The notes beneath the pieces are model-generated. The model was not told the DNA's origin. It was given only the letters and a program-made list of their open reading frames with translations, and made no database searches. Below are positions 14,298 to 22,978 of a DNA stretch of 64,000 nucleotides, piece by piece (positions within the stretch are counted from its first letter, which is position 1; every line of letters starts with the position of its first letter). The DNA is taken from NCBI RefSeq assembly GCF_010915705.1, contig NZ_JAAIKE010000001.1:930001-994000 (forward strand). The letters run 5' to 3'. The position numbers and the translations under genes are program-made. Source of the stretch: Pseudotabrizicola algicola. Its GTDB lineage: Bacteria; Pseudomonadota; Alphaproteobacteria; Rhodobacterales; Rhodobacteraceae.

Positions 14298-16577
14298 TCA
14301 TCCACCCCACCTTGCCATCCTGTAGACCATGGCTTGCTTGGTCGATGACCCGCGCATGCCGGTGGTGATGTCGCCGCTCTCGATCAGGGTGAGCAGGATT
14401 TCGTCGCGATCGCGCGATTTCAACCACTGCGAGGCCCGGGTGATCTCGGATTTCGTGATCCCCTTGGCCCCGGATGAACGGATGATCTCCTTCAGTCGCT
14501 TCAGGTGGGCCTCCGTCTCGGTATCCGCGACATGCCGCTCAACCGCTTCCATGGTCCGCTGGGCGTAATGCCGCACGAAGCCGATGGCCCACTCCGCTGC
14601 CGTGATCTCGATCTCGGGCCGGGCCGGATCGCGTCCCACCGCCACGATCAGCGCGAGCTTCAGAGCGTTTTCCCCGATACGGGCGAGGATTGCGGTGAAG
14701 GCTGTACCTGCCGCTGCACGTAGTTCCTCAGTCAACTCAATGCTGAGCTGGCGGAACCGGACCCTTGCCTCCTCTGTCATCGGCACGATCATCGGGTTCA
14801 CGGCGGTGTTCTGATCGGCGGTCTTGCCGGTCAGATTGCCTTTCCTGACCCCACCGCCGGCGGCGATCAGTTGCAGCCCTTGGATCAGCGCGGGTGGTGC
14901 CTGCCGGATGCCAACGGCGATGTTTTCATCCGGATAGTCCTCGTCGCTGGGCAGGATCAGGAAGCGCGCGAGCGAGCCGTCAACGACGTTGGCCCCCTGG
15001 AGGGCACCCCAGAAGTGCAGCGGCGTCGTGGTGCCATAGACGCAAAGACAGGGCTGCACGATGTCACGCCGCTCGTTCGATCCATCCCGGTTGGCGTATT
15101 CCGCGCCGAGGAAGATCCCGCCGGCTGAGGTGTAAAGCTCGGTCATGTTGTCGAGGATCTCGGTGATGTGGCGCGGGCTGCGCTTGCGGTCTGCGGCAGC
15201 TGACAGGAACATGCCGAACTCGTCTATCTGGAAGAGGATCGCGGGCTGACGATGCAGCGCGGTCAGAAGCCCCGCGCCGGAGGCGATCTTGTTGCCGCCG
15301 AGGTGATGGGCGAGCCCGGCCTCGAAGAAGGTTTCGTTGATGATTTCACGGGCGTGGTTCTTCCCCGATCCGCTGTCCGCGATGCCGACGACATAGAGGT
15401 TCGAGCGCAGGTTGCTTTCGGTGCGGTAATTCCGCCCCATCAGGGCACCGATAGCGCAGAGGCTGGCCCCAAGCGACAAAAGCGGCTGCGGGCGCCGGGC
15501 GGTGGACAGCATGTAATCCGTCAGATCGCCCACCAATCCGTCAGGGATGGCGAGCGTGAATGGCGGTTCGGCTGGGGCCAGAGACGCTGCCGCTGTTGTA
15601 ACATCCAATCGTGCAAGCAGCCCCGCCGCCGGATGATCCCCATCCTCGGACAGACTGCCATCCAGCCGTAGGTCTGGGTCGGGCTGCCAGCCGCGCTCCA
15701 TGGCAAGATGGTAGATCGTGCCAGCGCCGATCCGGTCGGGCTTGAAGCTGGCCCAAGCCTTCATGGTGGTGGCGGGGACATCCTTCGCTGCCTGCGCCGA
15801 CCAATTGGCGAAGATATCTGCCCCGGCCTCGCCGAGCGCGCCCTTCAGGGCCATGCCGACACGCATCCAGCTGTCGTAGTCCAGCTGCGCGTTTGGCAGC
15901 CACGCGAGGGCGGCCTCTATCGCGGGCAAGGTACCAATCTGACCGTGGATGCGCGCGATGTCACCGGCTGGTGCATTGGAAGCCAGCCCGCGCTGCCGCA
16001 GGGTTTCTGGCAGTAGCGCATAGGCCTCTTCGAGAAACGCCACCGCAGCTTCGGCCGTGATTTCGGGCAAGTCGGTGATGTCGATGTCCGCCAGCCCCTC
16101 CTCGGGCCAGGCATAGGGCGCGCCGGTGTCGGGGTGGATGGCATAGGCCAGGAACTGCTGCCCGAGGCAGAGCACTTCCAGCGGATGGCGTTTGATGCCG
16201 CGGAAGGGCTCGGACGTGCGATAGACCAGCATGCGCTTCGGGGCCCTGCCAATGCGCAGGGCGGGCGTGTCACCGAGACGCTCCCTGGCGAGCCGCTCGA
16301 TCTGCAGCGCCAAGTCGGCATCGTCTTTGATGTCAATATCGACCGCAGCAACTGCGCCGCCGACAATGCCGATGCCGCAATCCGGCCAGGACGACCATGT
16401 GGACACCTCGACCTCGGTGGTGCCGCGTTCGGCATGGCGGTTCCATTCAGGGTAGTCCGCCCAAGCCCCGCGCTGGAAGCGGCCGGGCTTTTTCGTGCCC
16501 GGGCCGATGGGCAGGATGGCATAGCCATTCGTGACGAGCCGCGCGCCGAAGCGCGCCATGAAGGATGTGTCAGCCAT
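14298..16577 (-). CDS. Bifunctional primase-helicase (prim-pol plus DUF3987)
   Basis: A 759-residue phage replication protein. Residues 10-190 form an archaeo-eukaryotic-type primase/polymerase: GYAILPIGPGTKKPGRFQRG at the start and VDIDIKDDADLA with the catalytic acidic pair near residue 78. Residues 205-300 resemble a PriCT-type linker (LDYDSWMRVGMALKGALGEA). Residues 330-700 match DUF3987 helicase-like ATPases, with GIADSGSGKNHAREI as Walker A near residue 400 and ILFQIDEFGMFL as Walker B. The C-terminal 70 residues look like a winged helix. It would prime and unwind phage DNA. Its start overlaps the preceding DUF6511 stop by 1 base. Confidence 0.9.
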   Translation of the reverse strand: MADTSFMARFGARLVTNGYAILPIGPGTKKPGRFQRGAWADYPEWNRHAERGTTEVEVSTWSSWPDCGIGIVGGAVAAVDIDIKDDADLALQIERLARERLGDTPALRIGRAPKRMLVYRTSEPFRGIKRHPLEVLCLGQQFLAYAIHPDTGAPYAWPEEGLADIDITDLPEITAEAAVAFLEEAYALLPETLRQRGLASNAPAGDIARIHGQIGTLPAIEAALAWLPNAQLDYDSWMRVGMALKGALGEAGADIFANWSAQAAKDVPATTMKAWASFKPDRIGAGTIYHLAMERGWQPDPDLRLDGSLSEDGDHPAAGLLARLDVTTAAASLAPAEPPFTLAIPDGLVGDLTDYMLSTARRPQPLLSLGASLCAIGALMGRNYRTESNLRSNLYVVGIADSGSGKNHAREIINETFFEAGLAHHLGGNKIASGAGLLTALHRQPAILFQIDEFGMFLSAAADRKRSPRHITEILDNMTELYTSAGGIFLGAEYANRDGSNERRDIVQPCLCVYGTTTPLHFWGALQGANVVDGSLARFLILPSDEDYPDENIAVGIRQAPPALIQGLQLIAAGGGVRKGNLTGKTADQNTAVNPMIVPMTEEARVRFRQLSIELTEELRAAAGTAFTAILARIGENALKLALIVAVGRDPARPEIEITAAEWAIGFVRHYAQRTMEAVERHVADTETEAHLKRLKEIIRSSGAKGITKSEITRASQWLKSRDRDEILLTLIESGDITTGMRGSSTKQAMVYRMARWGG

Positions 16578-16963
16578 CAGAAGGGCACCTCGGGGGTCAT
16601 GGCGTCGAGGCGTTTGCGATCCCTGGCCGCAAGCTCACGCAGGTGGTCGCAGTATCCGGTTACGACCGCATCGATGAAACAGTCCCATTCGATCTCGGTC
16701 AGCGTGGCGAGGTCGGATTTGCCGATGCTCTCGAGGTACTCGCCGCCCATCTGGCCGCCGACGGTCATCGCCTCGGCCTCGTTCGGGGTGGGATCGATCA
16801 TGCCCTTCCTCCCATGGCAGATGTCCTGGCAGGTCCGGCTGCAGAGTTGCTTGCGGCTGGCATCGCGCCGCGGGTCGGAGACGCGGAAATCCCGGTCGAA
16901 CCAGCCAAACCCACGAGGTTGCCGGTGGCAGACGGCGCAGAGGCTGGTGTGGATTTGGGGCAT
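16577..16963 (-). CDS. DUF6511 zinc-binding phage protein
   Basis: A 128-residue protein with an N-terminal Cys cluster: CAVCHRQPRGFGWFD near residue 9 and LCSRTCQDICHG near residue 40, consistent with a zinc ribbon. The remainder is helical (EIEWDCFIDAVVTGYCDHLR). This matches DUF6511 proteins found beside phage helicase and primase genes. The first 166 bases overlap the 3' end of the SF2 helicase gene in another frame, an unusually long overlap. The stop overlaps the primase start. The strong motif identity supports that it is translated. Confidence 0.8.
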   Translation of the reverse strand: MPQIHTSLCAVCHRQPRGFGWFDRDFRVSDPRRDASRKQLCSRTCQDICHGRKGMIDPTPNEAEAMTVGGQMGGEYLESIGKSDLATLTEIEWDCFIDAVVTGYCDHLRELAARDRKRLDAMTPEVPF

Positions 16964-18534
16964 GGATCAAACCTGTGGCGGGAGACTTCGACGTAGCGGC
17001 CCGAGGGACGGACCGAGATTTCGCTGGGGCGAGCAAGACGCGCGGCTTCCGCGATGGCCTGATCGACGGTGAGCGGCACCGGGCACTCCGGGGCGCGCTT
17101 GCGCCACCATTCAGCCGCCTTCTGCCGGGCATAGCCCTGATGCTCGATGCAGACCCATTCGCTGTAGGATTTCAGCCCGCAGCTATAAGTGACCTTCAGC
17201 GAGGGCAGCCCGCCCAGCTTGTCGTGGCGGCTGTAGGAGACGCCGTGCACCGGCAGCCATTGGACCTTCGGCGACAGGACTGGGAGCGTGGCCGCCGTCG
17301 GGGCGATCTTCACCTCGCGGGCCGGGAACACATGGCCACAGTCGGGGCATTCCGTCGCCGAAAGCGCGATGATGCTGTCGCATTCCGGACAGACCTTGGT
17401 CGGGGCCTCGCCGCCACCGGCCTCGCCGGGCCGCCGAGGCCGCACCAGATCGATCGGCCCGTGGCGGCGGACATTGCCAGCGAAGTCGAGGACCAGGCAG
17501 TTTTCCTTGCCCGGGGCGAGGCGCGTGCCGCGGCCCACCATCTGCACATAGAGCCCTGCGGACTTGGTGGGGCGCAGGAGCGCGATCAGATCGACCGCCG
17601 GCGCGTTGAAGCCGGTGGTCAGCACGCCCATCGAGGCGAGCGCCCGGATTTCACCCAGCTTGAAGGCCGTGATGATGGCGTCCCGTTCGTCCTTCGGCGT
17701 GTCGCCAAAGATCGTGCGGCAGGTGATCCCCTGTCGACCAAACTCCTCGGCCACATGGCGGGCGTGCTCGACGCCGGAACAGAAGACCAGCCAGGATTTC
17801 CGCTCGCGACCATGTGCGATGATCTCGGTAACCGCGGCGCGGGTGATGGCCTCCTTATCAACGGCAGCCGCCAAATCGCGCTGGATGAAATCGCCAGCGC
17901 GAGTGCCGACCTTCGAGACATCGAGCCGCGTGGCGAGCTGTTTCGACACTAGCGGGCTCAGATATCCAGCATCGATCAGATCGCGCACCGGTGCCTCGTA
18001 GGCGATGTCAGTGAAGAGCGCGTTCTTGCCCTCATGCAGCATGCCGCTGTCGAGCCGGAAGGGCGTGGCGGTCAGCCCGATCACCTTCAACGCAGGGTTG
18101 ATCCGGGCCAGCCCATCCAGAAACCGGCGATACATGGTGCTGGTGTCGCCGGGAATGAGATGCGCCTCGTCGATCAGCACGAGATCCGTGTGGCCGATCT
18201 CAGCCGCGCGGCGGTGGATGGACTGGATGCCTGCAAACAGGATCTGCGCCCGTGCCTCGCGCTTGCCCAAGCCCGCCGAATAGATACCGGCCGGGGCCTC
18301 CGGCCAGAGGCCGATCATCTCGGCATGGTTCTGGGCGATCAGCTCGCGGACATGGGTCACGATCAGGATGCGCTGGTCGGGCCAGGCTTTCAGCACGCCC
18401 TTGATGAAGGCGGCCATGACGAGGGACTTTCCCCCGGCAGTCGGGATCACCACCAGCGGGTTGCCTTTGTGGTTCTGGAAATAGCCGTAGATCGATGTGA
18501 TCGCGGCCTGTTGATAGGGGCGCAGGGTCAGCAT
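16798..18534 (-). CDS. DEAD/DEAH-box (SF2) helicase
   Basis: A 578-residue superfamily 2 helicase. PTAGGKSLVMAAFI is Walker A (residue 32), LVLIDEAHLIPGD is the DEAH box, VIGLTATPFR is motif III, and YVQMVGRGTRLAPGKENCLV is motif VI. A zinc ribbon follows (CPECDSIIALSATECPDCGH, near residue 385). It resembles phage UvsW/RadD-type branch-migrating helicases used in recombination-dependent replication. The final 55 residues, coded over the DUF6511 gene start, are Ser/Ala/Pro rich and look unstructured, so the true functional end may be earlier. It overlaps the nuclease gene stop by 7 bases. Confidence 0.93.
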   Translation of the reverse strand: MLTLRPYQQAAITSIYGYFQNHKGNPLVVIPTAGGKSLVMAAFIKGVLKAWPDQRILIVTHVRELIAQNHAEMIGLWPEAPAGIYSAGLGKREARAQILFAGIQSIHRRAAEIGHTDLVLIDEAHLIPGDTSTMYRRFLDGLARINPALKVIGLTATPFRLDSGMLHEGKNALFTDIAYEAPVRDLIDAGYLSPLVSKQLATRLDVSKVGTRAGDFIQRDLAAAVDKEAITRAAVTEIIAHGRERKSWLVFCSGVEHARHVAEEFGRQGITCRTIFGDTPKDERDAIITAFKLGEIRALASMGVLTTGFNAPAVDLIALLRPTKSAGLYVQMVGRGTRLAPGKENCLVLDFAGNVRRHGPIDLVRPRRPGEAGGGEAPTKVCPECDSIIALSATECPDCGHVFPAREVKIAPTAATLPVLSPKVQWLPVHGVSYSRHDKLGGLPSLKVTYSCGLKSYSEWVCIEHQGYARQKAAEWWRKRAPECPVPLTVDQAIAEAARLARPSEISVRPSGRYVEVSRHRFDPCPKSTPASAPSATGNLVGLAGSTGISASPTRGAMPAASNSAAGPARTSAMGGRA

Positions 18535-19472
18535 GGCGCGGCCTCCGTTGTGCGGGCGTCGTTTGCCCAGGTCGAGCCATCGGCCATGCGGTAGGTGACG
18601 ATATCGTCGCCCGCATCGATGACTTCGCCCGGAACGAGATCGGGGGTGAAGAGATGGCGGGTGCAGGCTGCACGCTGCTCGGCGGGTGCCAGCATCCGGT
18701 CGTGGCGGGCGCAGTGCCAGCCGCCGTCAACGGGCGTCGCATGCAGGCAGGACCGGCAGGTCACAGCCGCCCCACCGCCGTCATGACAGGCGGCATGGTG
18801 ATCGCAGAAGCGGCATTCGAACCAGGTGGGGTCCTCGCTGATCCGCGCGGGCGGGTGCTGGGCGAAGATAACGCGCCCGGCCTTGTCCAAGAGGCGTTTG
18901 GCCATGGCGCTGTCGGAATCGATGCGCTCGATGTGCAGCGCGTCGGTATCCTTGCAGACCGCGACGTACAGGGCGCGGTGGATCCCCGTCAGATGCATGT
19001 AGATCTGCATCTGCGCGGCGTGCTGGGGCTTGGCCTGCACCACGCCTTTGGCGGTCAGCTCGCTGAAGCTCTTGACCCCATGGGTCTTGAATTCCAGCAC
19101 ATGCCAGGTCTTCGGGGCCTCGAGGATGCCGATGGCCACGCCATCGAGCGACCCGCCGAAATGGCCGCCATGGGCCTCGACGCGGAACTGGCGGCCGGTT
19201 TCCGGATCAACCTCGAGCACCGTCGCACCGGTGGCGCGCAGATTGCGCACGAGGCGGTCCTCCTCCAGCTGGCCGGTCTCGAAGAGGCGCAGCAGGCGGC
19301 CAGAATGGCGCGCAGGCGTGACCCAGCGGAAATCATACCAGAGTGCGCGAGCACAGGCCTTGCCGATGATGGACGCCCCGAGGTGGTCGCGGAAACCATC
19401 GCCCTGACGGGCCTCGTAGTCGGCATAGACCGCCGTCAGCGTCGGCGTGGGGGTGTCGGGAAGCTCAGCCAT
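18528..19472 (-). CDS. Cas4-like PD-(D/E)XK exonuclease with Fe-S and extra Cys cluster
   Basis: A 314-residue nuclease. GGSLDGVAIGI supplies the Asp and WHVLEFKTHGVKSF the E-x-K of the PD-(D/E)XK core, and AAQMQIYMHLTG the conserved Gln/Tyr motif. One Cys near residue 41 (IIGKACARALWYDF) plus CRFCDHHAAC near residue 220 form the four-Cys set that binds an iron-sulfur cluster in Cas4/AddB nucleases. A second Cys/His cluster follows (CRSCLHATPVDGGWHCARH). It probably resects DNA ends for the Sak4-like annealing system encoded upstream. The start at 19472 overlaps the previous stop by 1 base; another ATG lies one codon upstream. Confidence 0.88.
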   Translation of the reverse strand: MAELPDTPTPTLTAVYADYEARQGDGFRDHLGASIIGKACARALWYDFRWVTPARHSGRLLRLFETGQLEEDRLVRNLRATGATVLEVDPETGRQFRVEAHGGHFGGSLDGVAIGILEAPKTWHVLEFKTHGVKSFSELTAKGVVQAKPQHAAQMQIYMHLTGIHRALYVAVCKDTDALHIERIDSDSAMAKRLLDKAGRVIFAQHPPARISEDPTWFECRFCDHHAACHDGGGAAVTCRSCLHATPVDGGWHCARHDRMLAPAEQRAACTRHLFTPDLVPGEVIDAGDDIVTYRMADGSTWANDARTTEAAPC

Positions 19473-19834
19473 CACAGCCCCTCCCGTTCACTGCGCGCCT
19501 GCGCCTCGGCCAGAATGCCGGTCCAGGTTTCCGGATCATGGCGCTCGCGCAGAACGCCGATCAGCGCGTCCTTCAGCTTTTCGCGGCGGTGACGTCCGGT
19601 GCCTTGGGCCAGAAGTTCCGCCCGTTCGCGGCTGAGATGCCGCAGCGCCGTTCGGGCCCGGTGGAACCAGTCGGGGTCGATGGATTTGTGACCCCGCTGC
19701 CGGGCCAGATCGGCTGTCGCGATCTGGGTGCGGATCTTGGCAATGGCGTCGTCGAGTTCGATCAACCGGCGCTGATCATCAGGCAAGCCGGGGCCGTTCA
19801 CGGCCACGGGGGCCGCGTTGTTCATGTCAGTCAT
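19472..19834 (-). CDS. Hypothetical phage protein, 120 aa
   Basis: A 120-residue helical protein. A long amphipathic segment, RRLIELDDAIAKIRTQIATA, could form a coiled coil, followed by a basic helix region (FHRARTALRHLSRERAELLA). No domain is recognised. It is translationally coupled to the Cas4-like nuclease downstream and lies in the recombination operon, so a role as an accessory to that machinery is possible but only inferred from position. Codon use matches its neighbours. Confidence 0.7.
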   Translation of the reverse strand: MTDMNNAAPVAVNGPGLPDDQRRLIELDDAIAKIRTQIATADLARQRGHKSIDPDWFHRARTALRHLSRERAELLAQGTGRHRREKLKDALIGVLRERHDPETWTGILAEAQARSEREGL

Positions 19835-19899
19835 GGGAGTGTCCTCAGATGGGGTTGGGCACCGCCCCGGCCGTCAACAGGTCAGGGCGGCGCAGCGCA

Positions 19900-20397
19900 T
19901 CAGCCCTTCTTGTTCCAGGGCGCAGACGCCATCTTGGGCGGGGCCGCAGGTGTGGCGGGCGCAGCGGGCGTCGGTTTGGCTGCACGGGCCGCAACGCCGC
20001 GGTCGGGCGGCAGATAAGCGACGGCATTGCTTTCGCCGTAACCGTTCTTCGGCGGCTTGACCTTCACCTGGATCGTCATCGGGATCAGGTGCAGCTCCTC
20101 GCTGTCGCTGACATGCATCTTGCCCGTCGCGTGGCAGATGGCCGACAGCGTGCGCTGCGCGATTTCCACCGTGGTCGGGTTCGGGTTAACGAGGTTCAGC
20201 TGATCGAAGATCTTCCGCCCCTTGTACTCGCCCTCGAGGATGTCGAGCATCAGCCAGAGAAACTGGCCCATGCCGTTCTTGGTGACGCGCATCTCGCTTT
20301 CAACGATCTGGGCGCGGTATTTGCCAGCAGGCAAAAGCTCGTGGGCGGTGGTGGGTTCGACGCTGGTGGCGTCAAAGGACGTGTCGAAACGTGCCAT
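19900..20397 (-). CDS. DUF669-like single-strand DNA-binding protein
   Basis: A 165-residue protein with the DUF669 pattern: LLPAGKYRAQIVESEMRVTK near residue 22, GMGQFLWLMLDILEGEYKGR around residue 42, and IFDQLNLVNPNPTTVEIAQR. The C-terminal 40 residues are a Pro/Ala linker ending APWNKKG, like the tail of SSB-type proteins. DUF669 proteins sit beside Sak4-type recombinases and probably coat single strands during phage recombination. The Sak4-like gene is directly upstream in the same operon (21 bases), which supports this role. Confidence 0.82.
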   Translation of the reverse strand: MARFDTSFDATSVEPTTAHELLPAGKYRAQIVESEMRVTKNGMGQFLWLMLDILEGEYKGRKIFDQLNLVNPNPTTVEIAQRTLSAICHATGKMHVSDSEELHLIPMTIQVKVKPPKNGYGESNAVAYLPPDRGVAARAAKPTPAAPATPAAPPKMASAPWNKKG

Positions 20398-20418
20398 GGT
20401 CTTGTCCTTTCAAGGCGA

Positions 20419-21165
20419 TCATTCGGATTGGGGCATGGCCGCCATGAACTCTGCCCAGCTGAGGGGCAGCGTGTCCGGCAGGCCGTAACGGTTCTTGGCG
20501 AGGAAAGCGGGGCGCTCCTCGGTGTGCATGACGCGCGCACCAGACCCGAGCGCCCGGGTTACCTTCTTGTTGAAGCCGACATCGGATTTCGCGACCGAGA
20601 TCTGATAGTTGGCGAAGAGCACGACGTCCGAATGCTCCTGCAAGAGCGCCGAGGCGCGGGCCTGCAGCTTGATCACGTACCGGTCGTAGGGCTCGTGCTC
20701 GGGGCTGTCGAAGCGCTTGATGTCAGTATGAGCGATCTGGATGACCGCCATGCCCTTCTGGTCCCGGAGCGCATTCAGCTTGTCGAGATACTCGCGCCAG
20801 ATATTCAGCGCCTCGCCATAGCCCTTCCCAAAGCCGGGGGTTTCGATTGAGGCCCAGCCATTGCGTAGGCAGGCCTCGGCCCAGATCAGCGGCTCCAGCC
20901 AGTCGACGCTGTCTATGACCACCGTACCGAACGCGTGATCCTCGCTCAGCAGCGCATCGAGCGCCCCGGCCACATCCGCATAGCTTGTCGCCAGCGGAAA
21001 ATGCGGCACCTGCAGCTTGCCGAGCCCGTCCTCAGTCATGATGAAGACCGGCCGGTCGGCATCGGCCGCAAAGGTGGACTTGCCGACCCCGGCGACGCCG
21101 TGGATCAGGATGCGCGGCGGCGTCAGCGCCGAGGTCATGCGCAGGGATGCGAGAGAAATGGCCAT
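20419..21165 (-). CDS. Sak4-like RecA-fold ATPase (single-strand annealing)
   Basis: A 248-residue RecA-fold ATPase of the phage nucleotide-binding (Sak4-like) family. ILIHGVAGVGKSTFAADADR is Walker A near residue 20, and FGTVVIDSVDWLEPLIWAE is Walker B near residue 80. Length and the later pattern KLQARASALLQEHSDVVLFA match short single-domain recombinases that act with an SSB-like partner. The DUF669-like partner lies 21 bases downstream and a Cas4-like nuclease follows, giving a full recombination set. Its start overlaps the preceding gene stop by 1 base. Confidence 0.88.
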   Translation of the reverse strand: MAISLASLRMTSALTPPRILIHGVAGVGKSTFAADADRPVFIMTEDGLGKLQVPHFPLATSYADVAGALDALLSEDHAFGTVVIDSVDWLEPLIWAEACLRNGWASIETPGFGKGYGEALNIWREYLDKLNALRDQKGMAVIQIAHTDIKRFDSPEHEPYDRYVIKLQARASALLQEHSDVVLFANYQISVAKSDVGFNKKVTRALGSGARVMHTEERPAFLAKNRYGLPDTLPLSWAEFMAAMPQSE

Positions 21166-21650
21166 CAGATCGCTCCCTCGTTCAACACCAGACGGAACTT
21201 GGGCTTACCGGTCCGGACCGTGCGCGCGGGCTCAAAACCCCTGCGCCAGCTTTCCGGCAGGGCACCGTACTTGCGCTCCGAGACCGACAGCTTGGTGTCG
21301 ATGAACTCGGCCGGGTCTTCGCCAGCGGATGCGATGTTTGCAGCGATCTTGGCGAGCTTGGTCTGGTCCCAATCGATACGCTTGGGCAGTTCGGCGATGA
21401 CGGTGACGCCGCCATCCTCGAACCGGATCGTGCCAGTGTCCTTGCCAGCCTCATGGCGAAAGTCACCGGCGCGATCGGCGTATTTCAGGGAAATGGCGCC
21501 ATCGAGCCAGTCCGAGATGGACTTCGCCTGCGTCAGCTGCTCGTCCGCCATGCCTTTCAGCAGGGCGAGCTGGTCGGCGGGCAGCGCAGCGATCTGGCCC
21601 ACCGGCATGCGGTGGATATCGGCGAGGGTGATGTGATTGGAGATCGTCAT
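21165..21650 (-). CDS. Hypothetical phage protein, 161 aa
   Basis: A 161-residue protein beginning MTISNHITLADIHRMPVGQI, with the core RFEDGGVTVIAELPKRIDWD and DPAEFIDTKLSVSERKYGAL. I recall similar proteins beside Sak4/DUF669 genes in alphaproteobacterial phages but cannot name a function. Start 21650 was chosen because GGGGGATGAC lies just ahead; an in-frame ATG at 21665 lies within the neighbouring HTH gene. It overlaps the Sak4-like gene by one base, so the two are co-translated and probably act together. Confidence 0.75.
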   Translation of the reverse strand: MTISNHITLADIHRMPVGQIAALPADQLALLKGMADEQLTQAKSISDWLDGAISLKYADRAGDFRHEAGKDTGTIRFEDGGVTVIAELPKRIDWDQTKLAKIAANIASAGEDPAEFIDTKLSVSERKYGALPESWRRGFEPARTVRTGKPKFRLVLNEGAI

Positions 21651-21661
21651 GTCATCCCCCC

Positions 21662-21871
21662 TCACGCCGACATCGGCCGATGGGGTTCATGATCCGCGCC
21701 GCGGATCTGCTCGACCTCGAAGGCTTCGACATCCTCCAGCCGGTAGATCACCCGGCCGCCGAGCTTGATGAATTTCGGGCCTTCACCCGTCCACCGCCAG
21801 CGCTCCAACGTGCGGTGCGAAATGTTCCAGCGAGCCGCCAGCTCGATCTGGGAAAGGTGCCTGGTCGCCAT
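21662..21871 (-). CDS. Helix-turn-helix protein, AlpA/excisionase-like
   Basis: A 69-residue MerR/AlpA-type DNA-binding protein: LSQIELAARWNISHRTLERW is the helix-turn-helix and GEGPKFIKLGGRVIYRLEDV the wing with its typical Arg-Tyr end. Proteins of this shape act as excisionases or as activators of early phage genes. It is the first gene of the leftward recombination/replication operon, so it could control that operon. Its promoter must lie within 21872-21974, before the terminator of the next leftward unit. Confidence 0.85.
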   Translation of the reverse strand: MATRHLSQIELAARWNISHRTLERWRWTGEGPKFIKLGGRVIYRLEDVEAFEVEQIRGADHEPHRPMSA

Positions 21872-21974
21872 GTGAACCTCCTTGGGATTTCCGCGAACAC
21901 TTGCGGGATCAACATGGCGGAGGGCGTGGTAGGGCTGAGGGAGGGCACCGGTAGGGAAGCCGGTAGGAGAGTCA

Positions 21975-22007
21975 CAAAATCAAAAGGCCGCCCTTCTGGA
22001 CGGCCTT
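21975..22007 (-). terminator. Rho-independent terminator of the two-gene unknown unit
   Basis: Read leftward, AAGGCCGTCC and GGGCGGCCTT form a 10-base stem (one mismatch) around AGAA, followed by TTTTGATTTT. It lies 24 bases after the stop of the 315-residue gene. It closes that unit off from the replication operon to its left. Confidence 0.85.
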
Positions 22008-22030
22008 CGAAATGGCGATGGCTGATCGGA

Positions 22031-22978
22031 TTAGGGCTCTATCCAACAGTTTCCGTCGGCGTATTTGATGAACGAGCGCCAGTCGTCGCGCCCGCTGAAC
22101 ACCTTTGAGAATGCGTTCGTGCCGTCCTTGTAGCCCGCTTCATACAACACGGCTTCAGTCAGGCATGTTGCAGAACCTGCTTCGTACGCATCGAACAAGA
22201 CGTTCAACAGTCGCCGCTGCTTGGGGCTCTTGAAGGTGAGGGTTTCGCCGCGCAGCCAGACGATGCCGTAGTCATCCGAATGATCGATCGGGAAACGACG
22301 CTGCACTTGCCCGGGGAACACCCGCGCAGCGAGTACCTGCGGCGAGATCGTGAGCTTGGCCGGATCACCTGCAACATCCGACACATTGATGATGTGGTTG
22401 CGCTTCTGGGCGGTCTCCGGGATGCGCTCACCGGGCGTGGAGGTCAGGATAATGCGGATTTCCTCCGGCGGCTTGCGTCCGATCAGCGCCTCGAGCTGCG
22501 CCCAGCCCCTCGGATCTCCAAGCCGCCGGGCAAACCAGACGGGCGCTGGGGCCTTCGCTCCGGTAAGCTTGATGGTTCCCACGTCCCAGACAAGATCCGA
22601 GATCAAGGGCGTCGGGCGTGAGGGCCCGGCGCGCTCGAACGCCACCAGCATCTTGGCAAGGGCCAGACCGTAGTCGACCCTGCACGCCGCGATCTCCTCA
22701 TTAGCGACCTTAACCCAGCGGCCGGTGCTGTCGTGATAGCCGTATGATTTCAGCTCGGCCGACCAGGTGGCCTCGACCGGTTCATCCTCGTAATCGTCCA
22801 TCCTGGCAACAACTGGGACATGCCCGCTCGGCACCAGAAGCTTCGCTGCGAGCAATGCGTCGGTCGCACCGCGCGAGACCTGATGCAGCGCCGATGCCTG
22901 GAGAGACGTGCTGCGGGCTTCCATGGCCCGCAGCAGGAGGTCGATCGCCCGCTTACTCAAGGATGTCGCCTTCGTCAT
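22031..22978 (-). CDS. Unknown protein, 315 aa, second gene of the immunity-region pair
   Basis: No family is recognised. The N-terminal third is helical (LSKRAIDLLLRAMEARSTSL) and includes SWxAELKSYGY-like WSAELKSYGYHDSTGRWVKV. The middle has DLVWDVGTIKLTGAKAPAPV and RPEEEIRI-like KPPEEIRIILTSTPGERIPE. The last 75 residues (TFKSPKQRRLLNVLFDAYEA through FSKVFSGRDDWRSFIKYADG) look like a winged-helix domain. No signal peptide or membrane segment. It overlaps the upstream 408-residue gene by 26 bases and is followed by its own terminator. It is divergent from an XRE/ImmA pair, so it is probably repressed until induction. Confidence 0.75.
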   Translation of the reverse strand: MTKATSLSKRAIDLLLRAMEARSTSLQASALHQVSRGATDALLAAKLLVPSGHVPVVARMDDYEDEPVEATWSAELKSYGYHDSTGRWVKVANEEIAACRVDYGLALAKMLVAFERAGPSRPTPLISDLVWDVGTIKLTGAKAPAPVWFARRLGDPRGWAQLEALIGRKPPEEIRIILTSTPGERIPETAQKRNHIINVSDVAGDPAKLTISPQVLAARVFPGQVQRRFPIDHSDDYGIVWLRGETLTFKSPKQRRLLNVLFDAYEAGSATCLTEAVLYEAGYKDGTNAFSKVFSGRDDWRSFIKYADGNCWIEP

